Source: Tetramitus jugosus (taxonomy: Eukaryota; Heterolobosea; Eutetramitea; Acrasida; Vahlkampfiidae). Taken from it: a DNA stretch of 64,000 nt. Below are positions 30,488-41,096 of this stretch, one piece after another; position 1 is the first letter of the stretch, and each line of letters opens with the position of its first letter. The DNA lies in the NCBI GenBank assembly GCA_937625935.1, contig OW569356.1:513007-577006 (forward strand). The letters run 5' to 3'. The notes under the pieces were generated by a model that saw only the letters and a list, made by a program, of their open reading frames with translations, did not search any database and was not told where the DNA came from. The position numbers were made by a program, and so were the translations under genes.

Positions 30488-32287
30488 ATGCTTGACCCTC
30501 AAAATCTCAAAGTATGCATTCAAGTATTGTCCCTAATTGAACAGAACCGGAATATTTTGTCCAATATTCGCTCATCAGGTGGTGTGACTACAAGCGATGA
30601 GTTCTGTGATGGCATGAGCAGCTTCTCAAAGCAAGAGATGATGGATAAAGAGGTCATTAATCGGGAAGAAATAGAAGAGAAGAGACTGCTGAGACAGTTA
30701 GTATCGATAGGTAAGAAATTGTTCGGTGCAGTGGGTCCAACAGAGAAGAAGGAACAACGAAAAGAACGAAAGAAGCAGGTGCAGCGATTGAAACAGGAGC
30801 ATGACCAAAAGATAAAGAGTCAAGCATTGCTCCAATTAAAGAAGCAAAATGAGAAGAAAGTTATTGCCGAACAGGTGAATAGTCACCCCACAATAGCAGT
30901 CACTCTCCATAGCCCCGTATGGAGAGAACATCTGATCCGCATGAGTGAAGCGATGATCAAAGATTCGAAGGAGATGGATGATAACGACCCTAATATGATA
31001 GAAGTGAAAACCGAGGATAGCCGTGTTGCGATTGGGAGAGAAGAGTCCTCACTTCTTCAACGCTCTGCTCGGTGTCACATTTGCTCCAGCAAGTACAAGG
31101 AGCTGCACTTTTTCTATCATTCTCTTTGTCCCAAGTGTGCTGCTTTAAACTATGAGAAGCGGGTACAAACTATTGATTTAACAGGGAAGGTCGCGATTGT
31201 TACCGGTGCTAGAATCAAGATTGGTTATGAAACTAGTTTGAAACTGTTGAGAAGTGGATGCACAGTAATCGCCACAACCAGATTCCCAAAAGATGCAGCT
31301 GTTCGGTATGCCCGAGAACAAGACTATCACTCCTGGAAGACTAACTTAAAGATTTATGGAATAGACTTGAGACATATCCCATCAATCATCTCGTTTGCCG
31401 AATTCTTGAACACTAATTTACCAAGACTTGATATTGTGATCAACAATGCTGCTCAGACCATCCAAAGGCCACCAGTGTTTTACACAAAAACCATCAATAA
31501 TGAATTGAGTTCCAATTGGGACGATTTGTGTGATGATGTAAAACTGACACTTGCGAGTGACTGGGTCCTTAGGGTAAACTCACCTCCTAAAAACAATGCA
31601 CTCTCTTCACCTAGCACTAGTTCTTTAGAGCTATCAAGCTCAGTTGGCTTGTCGGCCAGTAACACAACTTTGCTTCGTGTGTCCAAAGAGGCTTCACATA
31701 TAGGACAGTGTAGCATCTTGAGCGGTATTGCTCTCGATGTCGAAAACGAAATTAATGATACCACCGTTTTTCCAGAAGAGATGACAGATACCAATGGAGA
31801 ACAAGTGGATCTTAGACGTCTGAACTCTTGGCATTTGAAACTTGATCATGTTCCCATCGTTGAATACTTGGAAGTTCAAACGATAAATGCAACAGCCCCC
31901 TTTCTGTTATGTAAGCACTTGAGACCGCTCATGGCTCGAACGATAGGCGACAAGTTTATCATCAATGTGTCTAGCATGGAGGGTCAATTCTATAAGCGAT
32001 ACAAGTCTCCGAATCATGTGCATACAAATATGTCAAAAGCAGCCTTAAATATGATGACGAGGACTTGTGGCTCGGACTATGTGCAAGATTCAATCTACAT
32101 GAATAGTTGTGACACTGGCTGGGTGTCAGATGAAAATCCCAATGGTTGGTCCTCTCGGCTCATCTGTCCTCTGGATGAACTAGATGGCGCCATGAGAGTC
32201 TTGGATCCCATCTTCTCCTCTGTTCGAGATCCCACTACCAAGACTCATAGTCTTTTCTACAAAAATTACACTGTCACAGTGTGGTAA
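30488..32287 (+). CDS. Short-chain dehydrogenase/reductase-like protein with N-terminal zinc ribbon
   Basis: 599 aa, ATG at 30488. Residues 1 to about 190 are charged, helical and unrecognised. A CHIC...CPKC pair at about 197 to 220 would bind zinc, followed by YEKRVQTIDLTGKVAIVTGA, where the Rossmann domain starts (TGARIKIG, then VINNAAQT). The family's catalytic Tyr is not present: the YxxxK position reads TNMSK (Thr513, Lys517), and Ser of NVSSMEGQ is kept. I recall a widespread family with the same zinc pair and the same missing Tyr, so this is probably its normal state. Substrate unknown; redox activity uncertain. A Ser-rich insert breaks the domain at about 375 to 425. Confidence 0.75.
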   Translation: MLDPQNLKVCIQVLSLIEQNRNILSNIRSSGGVTTSDEFCDGMSSFSKQEMMDKEVINREEIEEKRLLRQLVSIGKKLFGAVGPTEKKEQRKERKKQVQRLKQEHDQKIKSQALLQLKKQNEKKVIAEQVNSHPTIAVTLHSPVWREHLIRMSEAMIKDSKEMDDNDPNMIEVKTEDSRVAIGREESSLLQRSARCHICSSKYKELHFFYHSLCPKCAALNYEKRVQTIDLTGKVAIVTGARIKIGYETSLKLLRSGCTVIATTRFPKDAAVRYAREQDYHSWKTNLKIYGIDLRHIPSIISFAEFLNTNLPRLDIVINNAAQTIQRPPVFYTKTINNELSSNWDDLCDDVKLTLASDWVLRVNSPPKNNALSSPSTSSLELSSSVGLSASNTTLLRVSKEASHIGQCSILSGIALDVENEINDTTVFPEEMTDTNGEQVDLRRLNSWHLKLDHVPIVEYLEVQTINATAPFLLCKHLRPLMARTIGDKFIINVSSMEGQFYKRYKSPNHVHTNMSKAALNMMTRTCGSDYVQDSIYMNSCDTGWVSDENPNGWSSRLICPLDELDGAMRVLDPIFSSVRDPTTKTHSLFYKNYTVTVW

Positions 32288-32402
32288 TTTTTTTGATTGT
32301 ATTTCAATTACTCCACCCAGATTCTCCGAAACTCTTCAGGCAAAATGCTGAAGTTAAACTTTCACATTTGAAGAAGAAAACCACACAACACCGATAAAAA
32401 AA

Positions 32403-32678
32403 ATGTCAGTAGCACAAGTTGAATGGCAATTGAAGCAATTTGAAGAGCACTACAAGAATGTAAGCAAAGCTGGTGAAGTAAGCTCTCAACTCGAACAAAA
32501 AGCAAAGAGAAAGGAAAGACAACAAAAGAAGAAGTCTTTGAATGAAATTGTTCGAAAAGAACGCAAAAAGCAAATTGACAACTATAAGCAAAACTTGAAG
32601 ATTGTGAAACAAAAGAAAAAGCCAGCATTGGTTGACAAGCAAAAGCAACTGTTGAGTTTGTTGACACAGAACAAGTAA
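32403..32678 (+). CDS. Small basic coiled-coil protein, 91 aa
   Basis: A short ORF with a good start (AAAATG) and a clean stop, placed in a gap between two larger plus-strand genes. It is very rich in Lys, Gln and Glu (KAKRKERQQKKKSLNEIVRK) with helical periodicity throughout, and no other motif. Function unknown; such proteins are often nucleolar or ribosome-associated, but nothing here shows that. Amino acid bias alone could produce the ORF by chance in A-rich DNA, hence moderate confidence. Confidence 0.6.
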   Translation: MSVAQVEWQLKQFEEHYKNVSKAGEVSSQLEQKAKRKERQQKKKSLNEIVRKERKKQIDNYKQNLKIVKQKKKPALVDKQKQLLSLLTQNK

Positions 32679-33082
32679 TTTTGTCAAAACCAGTCGTAGT
32701 CAGATTGATTGGGTTTGGTTGGTTGTTTTTTACAACAACACAAAGCTTTTTTTGCTCGAGCTTGCGCGATTGAGGGCGTGCGTTCTGTTATTCTCCATGT
32801 GTGAAACGTTTCTTGCGTGCACAAGGTCTCCTCTCTCCTCAATCACACCAATAAAAAAAAAATAATCCGTAAGATTCCGTACATCCTCGTCAAGCTTTTT
32901 GTCCGCATCAACAACCGGAACAGCAAGGTGTTCTCGCGTAATCTTCGTACTTGGTATTTTGAGACATCACATACATTTTTTGTCTGCCCACCAATCCAAT
33001 CCAAATTCAAATCCAAAAACAAACAACAACCCCAAACTCACTCTCCACACACTATTTCAACAGACCTAACAAACAACATTCA
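32679..33082. other. Intergenic gap upstream of the NT-C2 gene
   Basis: About 400 bp. A Lys/Asn-rich frame at 32817 to 33224 overlaps it but has no domain. The last 100 bp are CAAA-rich leader-like sequence. No RNA gene seen. Confidence 0.4.
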
Positions 33083-34649
33083 ATGTTATTCAGCCGTTGG
33101 ACCAAATCTTCTTCAAACAATCTCAACAAAACCAACAACAACAACTCATTGGATGACTCTAGTGACAATAGCAATAGCAACAGCAGCAACAATGGAAACA
33201 GCAAAACTGAATTTACATTCATGATTCGAGTGGACCACTTGGAGCAAGTACCTGGTTTCTTCCAACCCAAAGTCTCCATTCTACTACGACTCAACAGCAC
33301 TATTATTGGCAAGACGGGTACGTATAGCACATGAACACACTTTTTTTTTTCGTCGACGAAAAAACATTTTTTCAACTGTGCACTTTGCTAACATAACAAC
33401 AACAATATTTTTAGAATTTAGAGTCGTGTCGACCAATACAGGACAAATCAAGTACAATCAAGCATTTGAGTTCCAGTGCACATTGACTCAACAACCAAAC
33501 AACAAGAGCAAACAAGGTGGAGTGGGCTTTGACTCCAAATTCCTCTTTTTTGATGTGTTGGTCAAGAAGGGTCAAAAAATTTCAACCATTTCACGCACCA
33601 ACAAGCTCAATCTAGCTGATTTTGCCAGTTTGAATCGAACAGTCACTGAAAAAGATTTGATTACAGTCATGGTTCACGAAGGAATGAACGTTCCATTGAA
33701 TGTCAATGTAACATGTACTCCGAGTGTCATTGGACGCAGAGGAAAGAGCTTGGATTTTGGAATGAGAAGTTCTTCTTCATCTTCTCATGCAGGTGCACAC
33801 TCAAAGCATAGAAATCATGATGCTAGTAACCGTGGTGAGGATAGTGTGGATGATGTGAGTCAAAATTATGGTAGGAAAAATATGGGTAATGATGATGTTG
33901 ATGATAATGGTAATTATGATGATGATGATAGCTATGGTGAGGATGGATATAATAATTATGATTATAATAGTCGATTTGTGAGTCATGTGAGATCAAATAG
34001 CGGTCATACTAGTAGTGGTAGTAGTGGTGGTGGTGTACCAAAGCGAAGAATATCATCTTCGACCTCTGCAGAGATTTTACCCTTGTCTGATTTTGAGTCG
34101 AGCACACCAGTCAGTGCACCAACGACACTACAAAGAAACAGTATTAGTAGATTGGATCAAAACCAATCTTCTCCATTCCCTTCTTCAACAACAACAACAA
34201 CAGTAGTTTCATCGTCCATCTTCCAACGACAAGCATCTCCCACTACGACGACTCCAGTGTCTGCTCCTACCAGACAATTCTCGTTTGAGAATATTGCTCG
34301 AAGGAGAACAATGAGTGGAGCAGTGGGAAGTGATGGTAGTCGTGCATCATTGTCGCCTACAACAACATCATCTCCAAACAGTATTCAATCGGGAAATGGT
34401 GCTACTCAAGTGTTCAATGTGTTTGATGCCAGTGCAGATGCGACTCTACAGAAGGAGAATGCAGATTTGCGAAATGAAATACTCGCTTTGAAGAAGGAGA
34501 TTGAAAAGTTGAGATTGGAGAATGCCAAATTGAAGGGAATAGCCGCCAATGATCCAGTGACTCATTACGCTCAAGAGGAAGAACAATTGGAGAGTTCATT
34601 CCACCTGCACTGTGCCAACACAATTGACACTGTTGATGAATTCTTTTGA
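33083..34649 (+). CDS. NT-C2 domain protein with C-terminal coiled coil
   Basis: Two exons, 33083 to 33317 and 33415 to 34649 (GTACGT donor at 33318, TTTTTAG acceptor ending 33414, codon G|AA), 489 aa. After an Asn/Ser-rich start, residues about 42 to 200 match the N-terminal C2 domain of EEIG1/EHBP1 proteins: FTFMIRVDHLEQVPG, KTEFRVVSTNTG, FDVLVKKGQK, LNLADFASLN and a final VTVM-like strand. The middle is Ser/Asp-rich and the last 60 residues form a leucine-zipper-like coiled coil (LRNEILALKKEIEKLRLENA). NT-C2 proteins link membranes to cytoskeleton or organelle positioning. Confidence 0.82.
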
Positions 34650-34718
34650 CGCTCAAGACGTCACAAAAAGAAGGAATCATTACAACTGTTCTATACTATC
34701 AACTGTTTATATAAAACT

Positions 34719-36362
34719 CTACTTTGTCACAAACATTTGTCTAAAGTTGGAGTAGAGAAGAAACAGCACAAAATGTGCGCAACTGTACACTGTACACATG
34801 AACGTATACAAGTCGGGATATCGTTTTGGAGCAGGTAGTGCTATTGTGATTGCGTGAATCACGAAGCATCCAATTAGAGATACTGTTATCAATGTACTCA
34901 GTGCTTTCAGCTTCCATGAGTATTTGGTTCGTGTCGTGTTGAAAAACATGTTCCGAACATCGAATGGATTGTTCAATGTAAGGACAAAGTATTGGAGTAT
35001 GCTCGCCACATATGCAATAGCCAATCCATCTCTGTGAAGAAGTGGATACATGCTAAATGTTGCAACAATAATAAACCAATGATAAACCAATGAGTACTCT
35101 TCATCCAAGTTAGTTCCTGCTTGATTCGCTCTTAACATCATTAGTAAAATAGACGCAGGAACTGTCACAAATAGAATAGTTTTCTCGTGTACATGATAAC
35201 TCCACAGAAAGAATGCAGTGCTTACATTGACCAAGCAAAACAAAAAATTTTGAATCGTAGGTTTTAACATGACGTGAATACAGCTCGGTAACGATGTTAA
35301 TAAAGTCAATAGTGCGCTTAACTTCAAAACAGTGTTCGTATCGAATTTCAAATGTACCTTGTACACGAGGGACAGTGAACACCAAATATTTGCTACCTTG
35401 TCCTCAAACAGTCCTCTATGTAGTGGGAATATTCGATGCACTACTTGATTAAATTGTTCTCGACTCGTCAAAAATGGGAGCCATATGATAGCAAAAGAAC
35501 ATATGACTGTCACTCCAATACACATAAACATATATATACCACTCATCCAATGAACCTTTCTTGATCTCCAAATACACTTACCAGTCAAATAAAAGAAGAC
35601 TGGAAGTGAATAGTACAATGCCATTTGCTTAAAGTTTAAGCTACAACAGAACAGTGCGCTACCAATGAGATACAGCCTCTTTCTCATTGGTTGTGATTCA
35701 TTTTGTTTCGCCTCTTGTATCTCAGCCTTCAAAAAACAAACAATGGCCCACAACGTCAATCCAATCGAAACTGAATTGTACTGGAAATGACCGTGATCAA
35801 TCAGAACAATCGATGGTTGCATCAACACGTACAACAATGACCACAAAAATGGCTTAACACTAATACTCTTTGTTCGTTCTCGTTCATCATCGCCCACCTT
35901 TGCAGCGACAGCATCAACTGTTTGAATAGACAATAACAATCGAAACATGACAATAATAGGCGCAATAAACATGAACAAATCCCAGATCAATACTGTCATT
36001 CGCATAAATAATCTAGTAGTCAAAGTTTCCGATCCTCTGCTCTCCATGAGTGCAATCACTGATTTTGGAGCGAATTGAGAGGTGAGCCACGAGTGATACG
36101 CAGTCAATGGAGGATAATCCAATCCCCAATACTCCAAATTGTTCTCCGTACTATTAAAGTACCATTGACCGATGGGTAAATGATGGGTAATCTCCAACCA
36201 GTGCCTCTGAGCTTCGAAATCACCATATTTTGGACCTACTTGATAACCAGAGTGAGAATTGAGAGACATGGCAGCACGGTAGGTGATTGAGAGCAGCAGT
36301 GCCAACAATGTGAACATTGTGACGATGGATGTTTGACGATTGAGAGAAATCTTGTTCAACAT
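34719..36362 (-). CDS. ALG6: Dolichyl-P-Glc:Man9GlcNAc2-PP-dolichol alpha-1,3-glucosyltransferase
   Basis: 547 aa, ATG at 36362, the usual ALG6 length. An N-terminal membrane segment is followed by the luminal ALG6/ALG8 signature: GDFEAQRHWLEIT and YWGLDYPPLTAYHSWL, where the acidic residues act in catalysis. The rest has about ten hydrophobic segments of GT-C type. The GDFEAQRHWLEIT form with WGLDYPPLTAYHS fits ALG6 better than ALG8. It adds the first glucose to the lipid-linked N-glycan precursor in the ER. Its presence implies a glucosylated precursor, although ALG8 and ALG10 are not in the window. Confidence 0.92.
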   Translation of the reverse strand: MLNKISLNRQTSIVTMFTLLALLLSITYRAAMSLNSHSGYQVGPKYGDFEAQRHWLEITHHLPIGQWYFNSTENNLEYWGLDYPPLTAYHSWLTSQFAPKSVIALMESRGSETLTTRLFMRMTVLIWDLFMFIAPIIVMFRLLLSIQTVDAVAAKVGDDERERTKSISVKPFLWSLLYVLMQPSIVLIDHGHFQYNSVSIGLTLWAIVCFLKAEIQEAKQNESQPMRKRLYLIGSALFCCSLNFKQMALYYSLPVFFYLTGKCIWRSRKVHWMSGIYMFMCIGVTVICSFAIIWLPFLTSREQFNQVVHRIFPLHRGLFEDKVANIWCSLSLVYKVHLKFDTNTVLKLSALLTLLTSLPSCIHVMLKPTIQNFLFCLVNVSTAFFLWSYHVHEKTILFVTVPASILLMMLRANQAGTNLDEEYSLVYHWFIIVATFSMYPLLHRDGLAIAYVASILQYFVLTLNNPFDVRNMFFNTTRTKYSWKLKALSTLITVSLIGCFVIHAITIALPAPKRYPDLYTFMCTVYSCAHFVLFLLYSNFRQMFVTK

Positions 36363-36451
36363 TGCGTGATCTCAAGTTGCTTTTTTGGAGGGAAGTTAAT
36401 TGTCCGCGATGTTGTATTGTGAGGCACTCTTAGTTTGTACCTTGTCACAAT

Positions 36452-37763
36452 TTATTTTGAAAGTTCATTCTTCATAGATTGAGGCAGTTCGTTGTAGACC
36501 TTTGGCGAATAGTCGAACAAATAGTCTGTGGTAATGGCAATATCACCAACACTTAGTAGTTGCTTCTTTTGTTGCATTGTGTTCACTACCCAGACGTTCA
36601 CTTTGTAACCTCTCTTTTGCAAGGAACGAACAAAGTCGATATCAAATGCCATCTTGTTCTCAAATCCCAAGACACCGGCTCCGATGAAGCTTGGTAACCA
36701 ATAAACCATACACTTCAACAGAATCCAGTCCCATAATGGCAGAGTGCTCAAAAACAGAGAATAGAGCAGTCTCATTGGAGTGTCCAATGAGCCCTTGTAG
36801 TATCCCTTGTGCAACTCCTCTAGAAACACTGGATAGTCCTTGGATTTGTGCACATTTGGATCATACTTCATCCAATCGCCCAAGAATCCCTCCTTGAACA
36901 ACAAATTGGTCACAATCTTGGCATCCATACGTCTGACCATGTATAGAACTACGGGATTGAATGAAGCGACCACAGACTGCTTATACAGGTGTGGATACTT
37001 TTTAAATGTCTTAATAATGTAGTCTGCCATTTCCTTTGATCTTTCGTACTCTTTGATCTCAATCATGAGAACCTTGGTGGGATCACGTGCAAACATATCA
37101 TCAATAAACTCGTCCAATGTTGGTATACTGTGTTCAATGTGTGCAGGGAACGCCAATCGACAATCAGGGAACAACTTTTTGATCGTGTTGGCATCTTGAC
37201 CACGAATGTATTCAAACTGAGATTGAATTTGCTTTCTTGTCATGAACGGAATGCCAATTTCAGTGTCATAGCTGCCTTCAACTACAGACGTGGTCTCTTC
37301 TTCCACTTCCTCACCACTACCCGTAATGTGCTTTGTTCTCGTTGTAATGGTTTGTTTCTGCGATTGACAGAGACGAGAAACGCGATTCGTGTCATGAAAA
37401 ACCATGGGAACTCCATCCTTGCTCAACATGATATCAATCTCAATGCCATCTGCCTTGTGATCAATCGCAAATCGCATTGATTGAATCGAGTTCTCAGGAA
37501 TGTCCAAATCAGGGTGTTTGCTGCCTCTGTGACCTACAATGCTGTTTGTTTCCGGATGCAAGGTTTGTTAGACATTTGCACATGGTTAATCACACACACA
37601 CAAATTAAAAAAAAAAGATAGAGAGCTGCTCAAACGCAACGTACATGTTGGAGAAGAAGGACGCATCTTTGGATGATGGCAACTTGTAGATGAGGTGGAA
37701 TACGAGGAAGGAGAGTATGACCACAAGGAGAGTGATGGCCACAATGAGCAGCAGCAAGAACAT
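36452..37763 (-). CDS. Membrane-anchored glycerophosphodiester phosphodiesterase
   Basis: Two exons on the minus strand: 37763 to 37645, then 37541 to 36452, joined by a 103-nt intron (GTACGT donor, AACAG acceptor, codon AT|C); 402 aa. Exon 1 encodes an N-terminal membrane helix (LLLLIVAITLLVVILSFLVF) as in GDE4/GDE7-type enzymes. Exon 2 begins at the GDPD active site IVGHRGS, followed by PENSIQSM, GIEIDIMLSKDG and VFHD, giving both catalytic His residues and the metal-binding Glu and Asp. It should cleave glycerophosphodiesters or act as a lysophospholipase D. The exon 1 assignment rests on frame and on the hydrophobic helix. Confidence 0.88.
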
Positions 37764-38055
37764 GTTGTTCTGTGTTGTTGTGTGTTTGTTGTTTGTTGCT
37801 TGTGCTTTTGGGTGTGTTTTCGCTTCTTTCAAACAAGAGCTCTTTCAGAAAGAACACCCACCCAATTCCGCGAACAGCTTCCAGAACCAAACTCAGTTGT
37901 CGCTTTGATTCGCAGCGAGATTCATTTCTTCTTTGACAGGGGTCGCGGAATTTAATTTTGCCTGCTTTTGTACGATGGGGGTTTTTTATGGGATGGGAGA
38001 ATACAAAATGAGTAGGTAAGTTAATCATCGCAAATTTTATTGTACAAACGAAAGT

Positions 38056-39525
38056 TTAGATGTCAGTGGGGATTCTATACTTGAAGTTGGAAGGCATGGG
38101 TCCAGGAAAGGCTGGTACGTTCTTGCTCGAGATTGCCTTCTTCTTTTGCTTCTTTTCTGCCTTTTTCTTTGCCTTCTTTTGTTTCTTTGTCAGTAAAACG
38201 GCAGGTGCAATGGAAGGGGTTGGTTGAGCAAGGACAGTCTGTGTCTTGGATTTTTCCCATGTGCTCTCTAGAACACTTGGCATTCTGGTTGTGTAGTCAG
38301 TTGGCATCTCTTTTGGAGCTTCTGGAACGTCGACCACATCAATAATGTGTTGCTCAGGTCGAATAATTGGCAAGTTCTCAAATTCTCTCTTCTTTTCAGT
38401 TCTCTCTCTTTCACTGGAGGAATAGCACAACTCATCAGATTTCAATTTCAAATGAGAGAAAACTTTCTTCTCTTGCTCATCTGAGGTTTTTTGAGCGTAG
38501 AGGGTAGCTGTTGGAGCTTTCTCAGATGTGTAGCACAATTGATCAGGGAGTAACTTGTCACTGTGAAGAATTCCGGATTCTGTTGGAATCTTGGAGTGAT
38601 AGTCTAATGGCATTGGTCCAGGTGGTGGAGGAACACCTTGTTGGATGAAACCTCTTTCTCTTGTTTCAAAGAATGGTTTCTGGGCAAATGTATCACGTTT
38701 CTTCAATTCTTTCAATCTTTGGGAGAGCGATGGTCTTTGGTAGCCTGTGAATATTCTCTCAGAGTACGTTGATATCCTTGGTTGATAGTCTGAAGGCATT
38801 GGTCCCGGAGGTATTGGCACTCTATGACTCTTTGGTCGATAGTTCTGTGGCATTGGTCCTGGAGGTGGTGGTACAGCACCTCCGCGTTGAATGAAACCCT
38901 CTCCTCCTCTGACAAATGGTTGCTGTGTCAATTTTTGGAAGATGAATGATTCAGAAGGGGGTGCCAGTGCACGATGGAAACCGAGACCCTCTTGAGAAGT
39001 ACCCAGCACACCACCCAGATAGTTGTAGTAGTCTTGATTGATATAGGGTTCTCTGTTCATGAGATCCAAATTCAGTAAGTAGGAATCATCGGAGGCTTTT
39101 GTTGAAGACCAAGAACCTTCTTGATATGTTTGGGTTGAGACGATAGGTTTTTCAGACATAACAGTTTCCACAGTTTTTTGATCCTGAACATTTATTAACA
39201 CAGGATTGGGCTTGTAGACTGTGCGATACACTGGTTGTTCATGGATCTCTCGAATTGGCTGTTCGTGAATTTCTGTGATTCTTGGAATAGTGACAATATC
39301 TTTCTCATAAACATATCTGCGGATGGATGGAGTAGTTTCATCGATGATCGTTGCACGAGCAATCAACGTTTCTTGCAGTGGAGTCATCTGTTGTTGAGTC
39401 TGATTGCTATATCCCCATTGTTGTTGTTGAGGTGCGATATAACCTTGATCCAGTTTCTGGAATCCAGATAGTGGTTGTTGTTGCCAAGTGGTTATATTTG
39501 CCGGAACTCTCTGTGTTTCAACCAT
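38056..39525 (-). CDS. Protein with repeated PxGPMPxxY motifs, unknown function
   Basis: 489 aa, ATG at 39525. I do not recognise a domain. A short motif of the form PPGPMPxDYxxxIP recurs at least four times (PPPGPMPQNY, IPPGPMPSDY, PPPGPMPLDY, FPGPMPSNF) and once in a diverged form (APKEMPTDY), the last copy closing the protein just before the stop. Between the copies are polar, Glu/Arg/Thr-rich linkers, two stretches rich in IHEQP, and a Lys-rich block near the C terminus (LTKKQKKAKKKAEKKQ). No signal peptide or membrane helix. The pattern suggests a scaffold with repeated peptide ligands. Confidence 0.7.
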   Translation of the reverse strand: MVETQRVPANITTWQQQPLSGFQKLDQGYIAPQQQQWGYSNQTQQQMTPLQETLIARATIIDETTPSIRRYVYEKDIVTIPRITEIHEQPIREIHEQPVYRTVYKPNPVLINVQDQKTVETVMSEKPIVSTQTYQEGSWSSTKASDDSYLLNLDLMNREPYINQDYYNYLGGVLGTSQEGLGFHRALAPPSESFIFQKLTQQPFVRGGEGFIQRGGAVPPPPGPMPQNYRPKSHRVPIPPGPMPSDYQPRISTYSERIFTGYQRPSLSQRLKELKKRDTFAQKPFFETRERGFIQQGVPPPPGPMPLDYHSKIPTESGILHSDKLLPDQLCYTSEKAPTATLYAQKTSDEQEKKVFSHLKLKSDELCYSSSERERTEKKREFENLPIIRPEQHIIDVVDVPEAPKEMPTDYTTRMPSVLESTWEKSKTQTVLAQPTPSIAPAVLLTKKQKKAKKKAEKKQKKKAISSKNVPAFPGPMPSNFKYRIPTDI

Positions 39526-39821
39526 ATTGCTTATCTATTTATCACTTGTTGGAGTAAATTGATGAAAGTGAATGTTGTAGTGAAATAATTTGAATTTGTT
39601 GGTTTTTAACTGACTGTTATAAAAGTATTATTTACTCGATCGAAATGGTTTCTTATTTATACGGTTGATCAGATCAAATGACACCCCGTTGTATTCGCTC
39701 GCTTCAATTTTTGGACAATAATTATTCTTTTTTTGTTTTTCTGATATCGATTCGGATGTTGCCCGGTTGACACAGAGCTGTAAATGATGAGATTTCTTGT
39801 GAATCTTTGTACCTTGACGAT

Positions 39822-41096
39822 TTATTCGACAACTTCACTGGGAGAGCATGCCTGCACCTCTGTTGTAGTTTGAGCCGTTGTCACTTTAACTTCGTTTTGC
39901 ATCTTGAGCGTCTTGCCCTTGTTTTGATTAGCCCGAATCAATATGGAGGCAAACTCATTGGATAACACAAAATCAATAATAACAATATTGACTTGTGATC
40001 CCCACTCCTTCATCCATCTTTCGACATGAGGGTTCACTATGAGGGCCAATACTTTGACAGCCAATGGTTTCGAGCGTTGAGGTGACAAAACAGTTTGTAG
40101 AATCCACAAGCCATCTCCATGATCGTTCGTTAGTTCCTCATAACAACACCTCCGCAGATAATCCACATCTGCCGTGTCAAACCATCGCGAGCAAATGACA
40201 GAATTTGAGAACACTTTCTCATCCCCTCCATCAGTGCCCTCTAAAGACAAGAGAACTCTCTCGTCTCTGTCCCATAAATCCTTCAGTTTTTTGTCCAATC
40301 CACTCACTGATGCTTTTATCATCTGACCATCGTCACTTGCATCGCTTGCATCAGATACATTGGTCATGCACGGAATCAACCACTTGTCCAATTTTTCAAC
40401 TAATCGCTTCTTAAACTGTTGAAACACAACAGGTTGATTCACAAACGGTAGATGAGACACCTCCAATATCACAACTTCCTTCTTGTTCTCCTCTAAAAAC
40501 AAACATACAGAGGCAAGTATCTCAGAGAGTGACACTCTAGAGGACCATTGATGATGCATGATCCAAAATTCGTCCTTCTTGTTACCCTGAAAATAGTCGA
40601 ACCGCAGATCAAAATACCGAATTCCACTCATGAGCTGCTCCAAAATATTCAAGCTTTGACAAGCAGTCCAAGGAGCAGCAATGGCCGAAGTCATCCGATA
40701 GCATCCACTGTCATGCGAACCAGGTATCGCAAGCTGCCTCAATGAAAAATCACTAATGTCATCTCGAATCTGTTCCATCCATTTACTCGTGTCAAACTCT
40801 TCTTCATCAGCAATCTCTCCACTTGTACTCTTCTGCCGATGCTTGTGGTTGTTGTTATTTGAATTGAATTTCTTCTTCTTGTTGAAACTGTTACTGTTCT
40901 TTGTAGAATTCATGATAGAGTTGTGAGTGCACTCGGTGGATTGAGTACATGAATTCGTTGTCATTGTCGTGTTATTGTTGTTGTTGGTGGTGGAGCACTG
41001 TTGTTGTGTGTCGCTTGTTGTTGTTGTGCTTGCACGTGTGTTGTCCGAGCTAAAAATGGGTGCTTGGAAATTGTCCTTGTGGTTTGCATTGCCCAT
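39822..41096 (-). CDS. PI-PLC X-domain protein (PLCXD type)
   Basis: 424 aa, ATG at 41096. After about 90 residues of Asn/Thr/Ser low complexity, a PLC-X domain runs from LRQLAIPGSHDSGCY, with the first catalytic His, through GIRYFDLRFDYF to IMHHQW, with the second His, and VVILEVSHL. There is no Y, C2 or EF-hand region, so it matches the small PLCXD group and bacterial PI-PLCs. Predicted to cleave phosphatidylinositol headgroups, or to act as a regulatory relative. The start lies 238 bp from the divergent BTB gene. Confidence 0.85.
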   Translation of the reverse strand: MGNANHKDNFQAPIFSSDNTRASTTTTSDTQQQCSTTNNNNNTTMTTNSCTQSTECTHNSIMNSTKNSNSFNKKKKFNSNNNNHKHRQKSTSGEIADEEEFDTSKWMEQIRDDISDFSLRQLAIPGSHDSGCYRMTSAIAAPWTACQSLNILEQLMSGIRYFDLRFDYFQGNKKDEFWIMHHQWSSRVSLSEILASVCLFLEENKKEVVILEVSHLPFVNQPVVFQQFKKRLVEKLDKWLIPCMTNVSDASDASDDGQMIKASVSGLDKKLKDLWDRDERVLLSLEGTDGGDEKVFSNSVICSRWFDTADVDYLRRCCYEELTNDHGDGLWILQTVLSPQRSKPLAVKVLALIVNPHVERWMKEWGSQVNIVIIDFVLSNEFASILIRANQNKGKTLKMQNEVKVTTAQTTTEVQACSPSEVVE

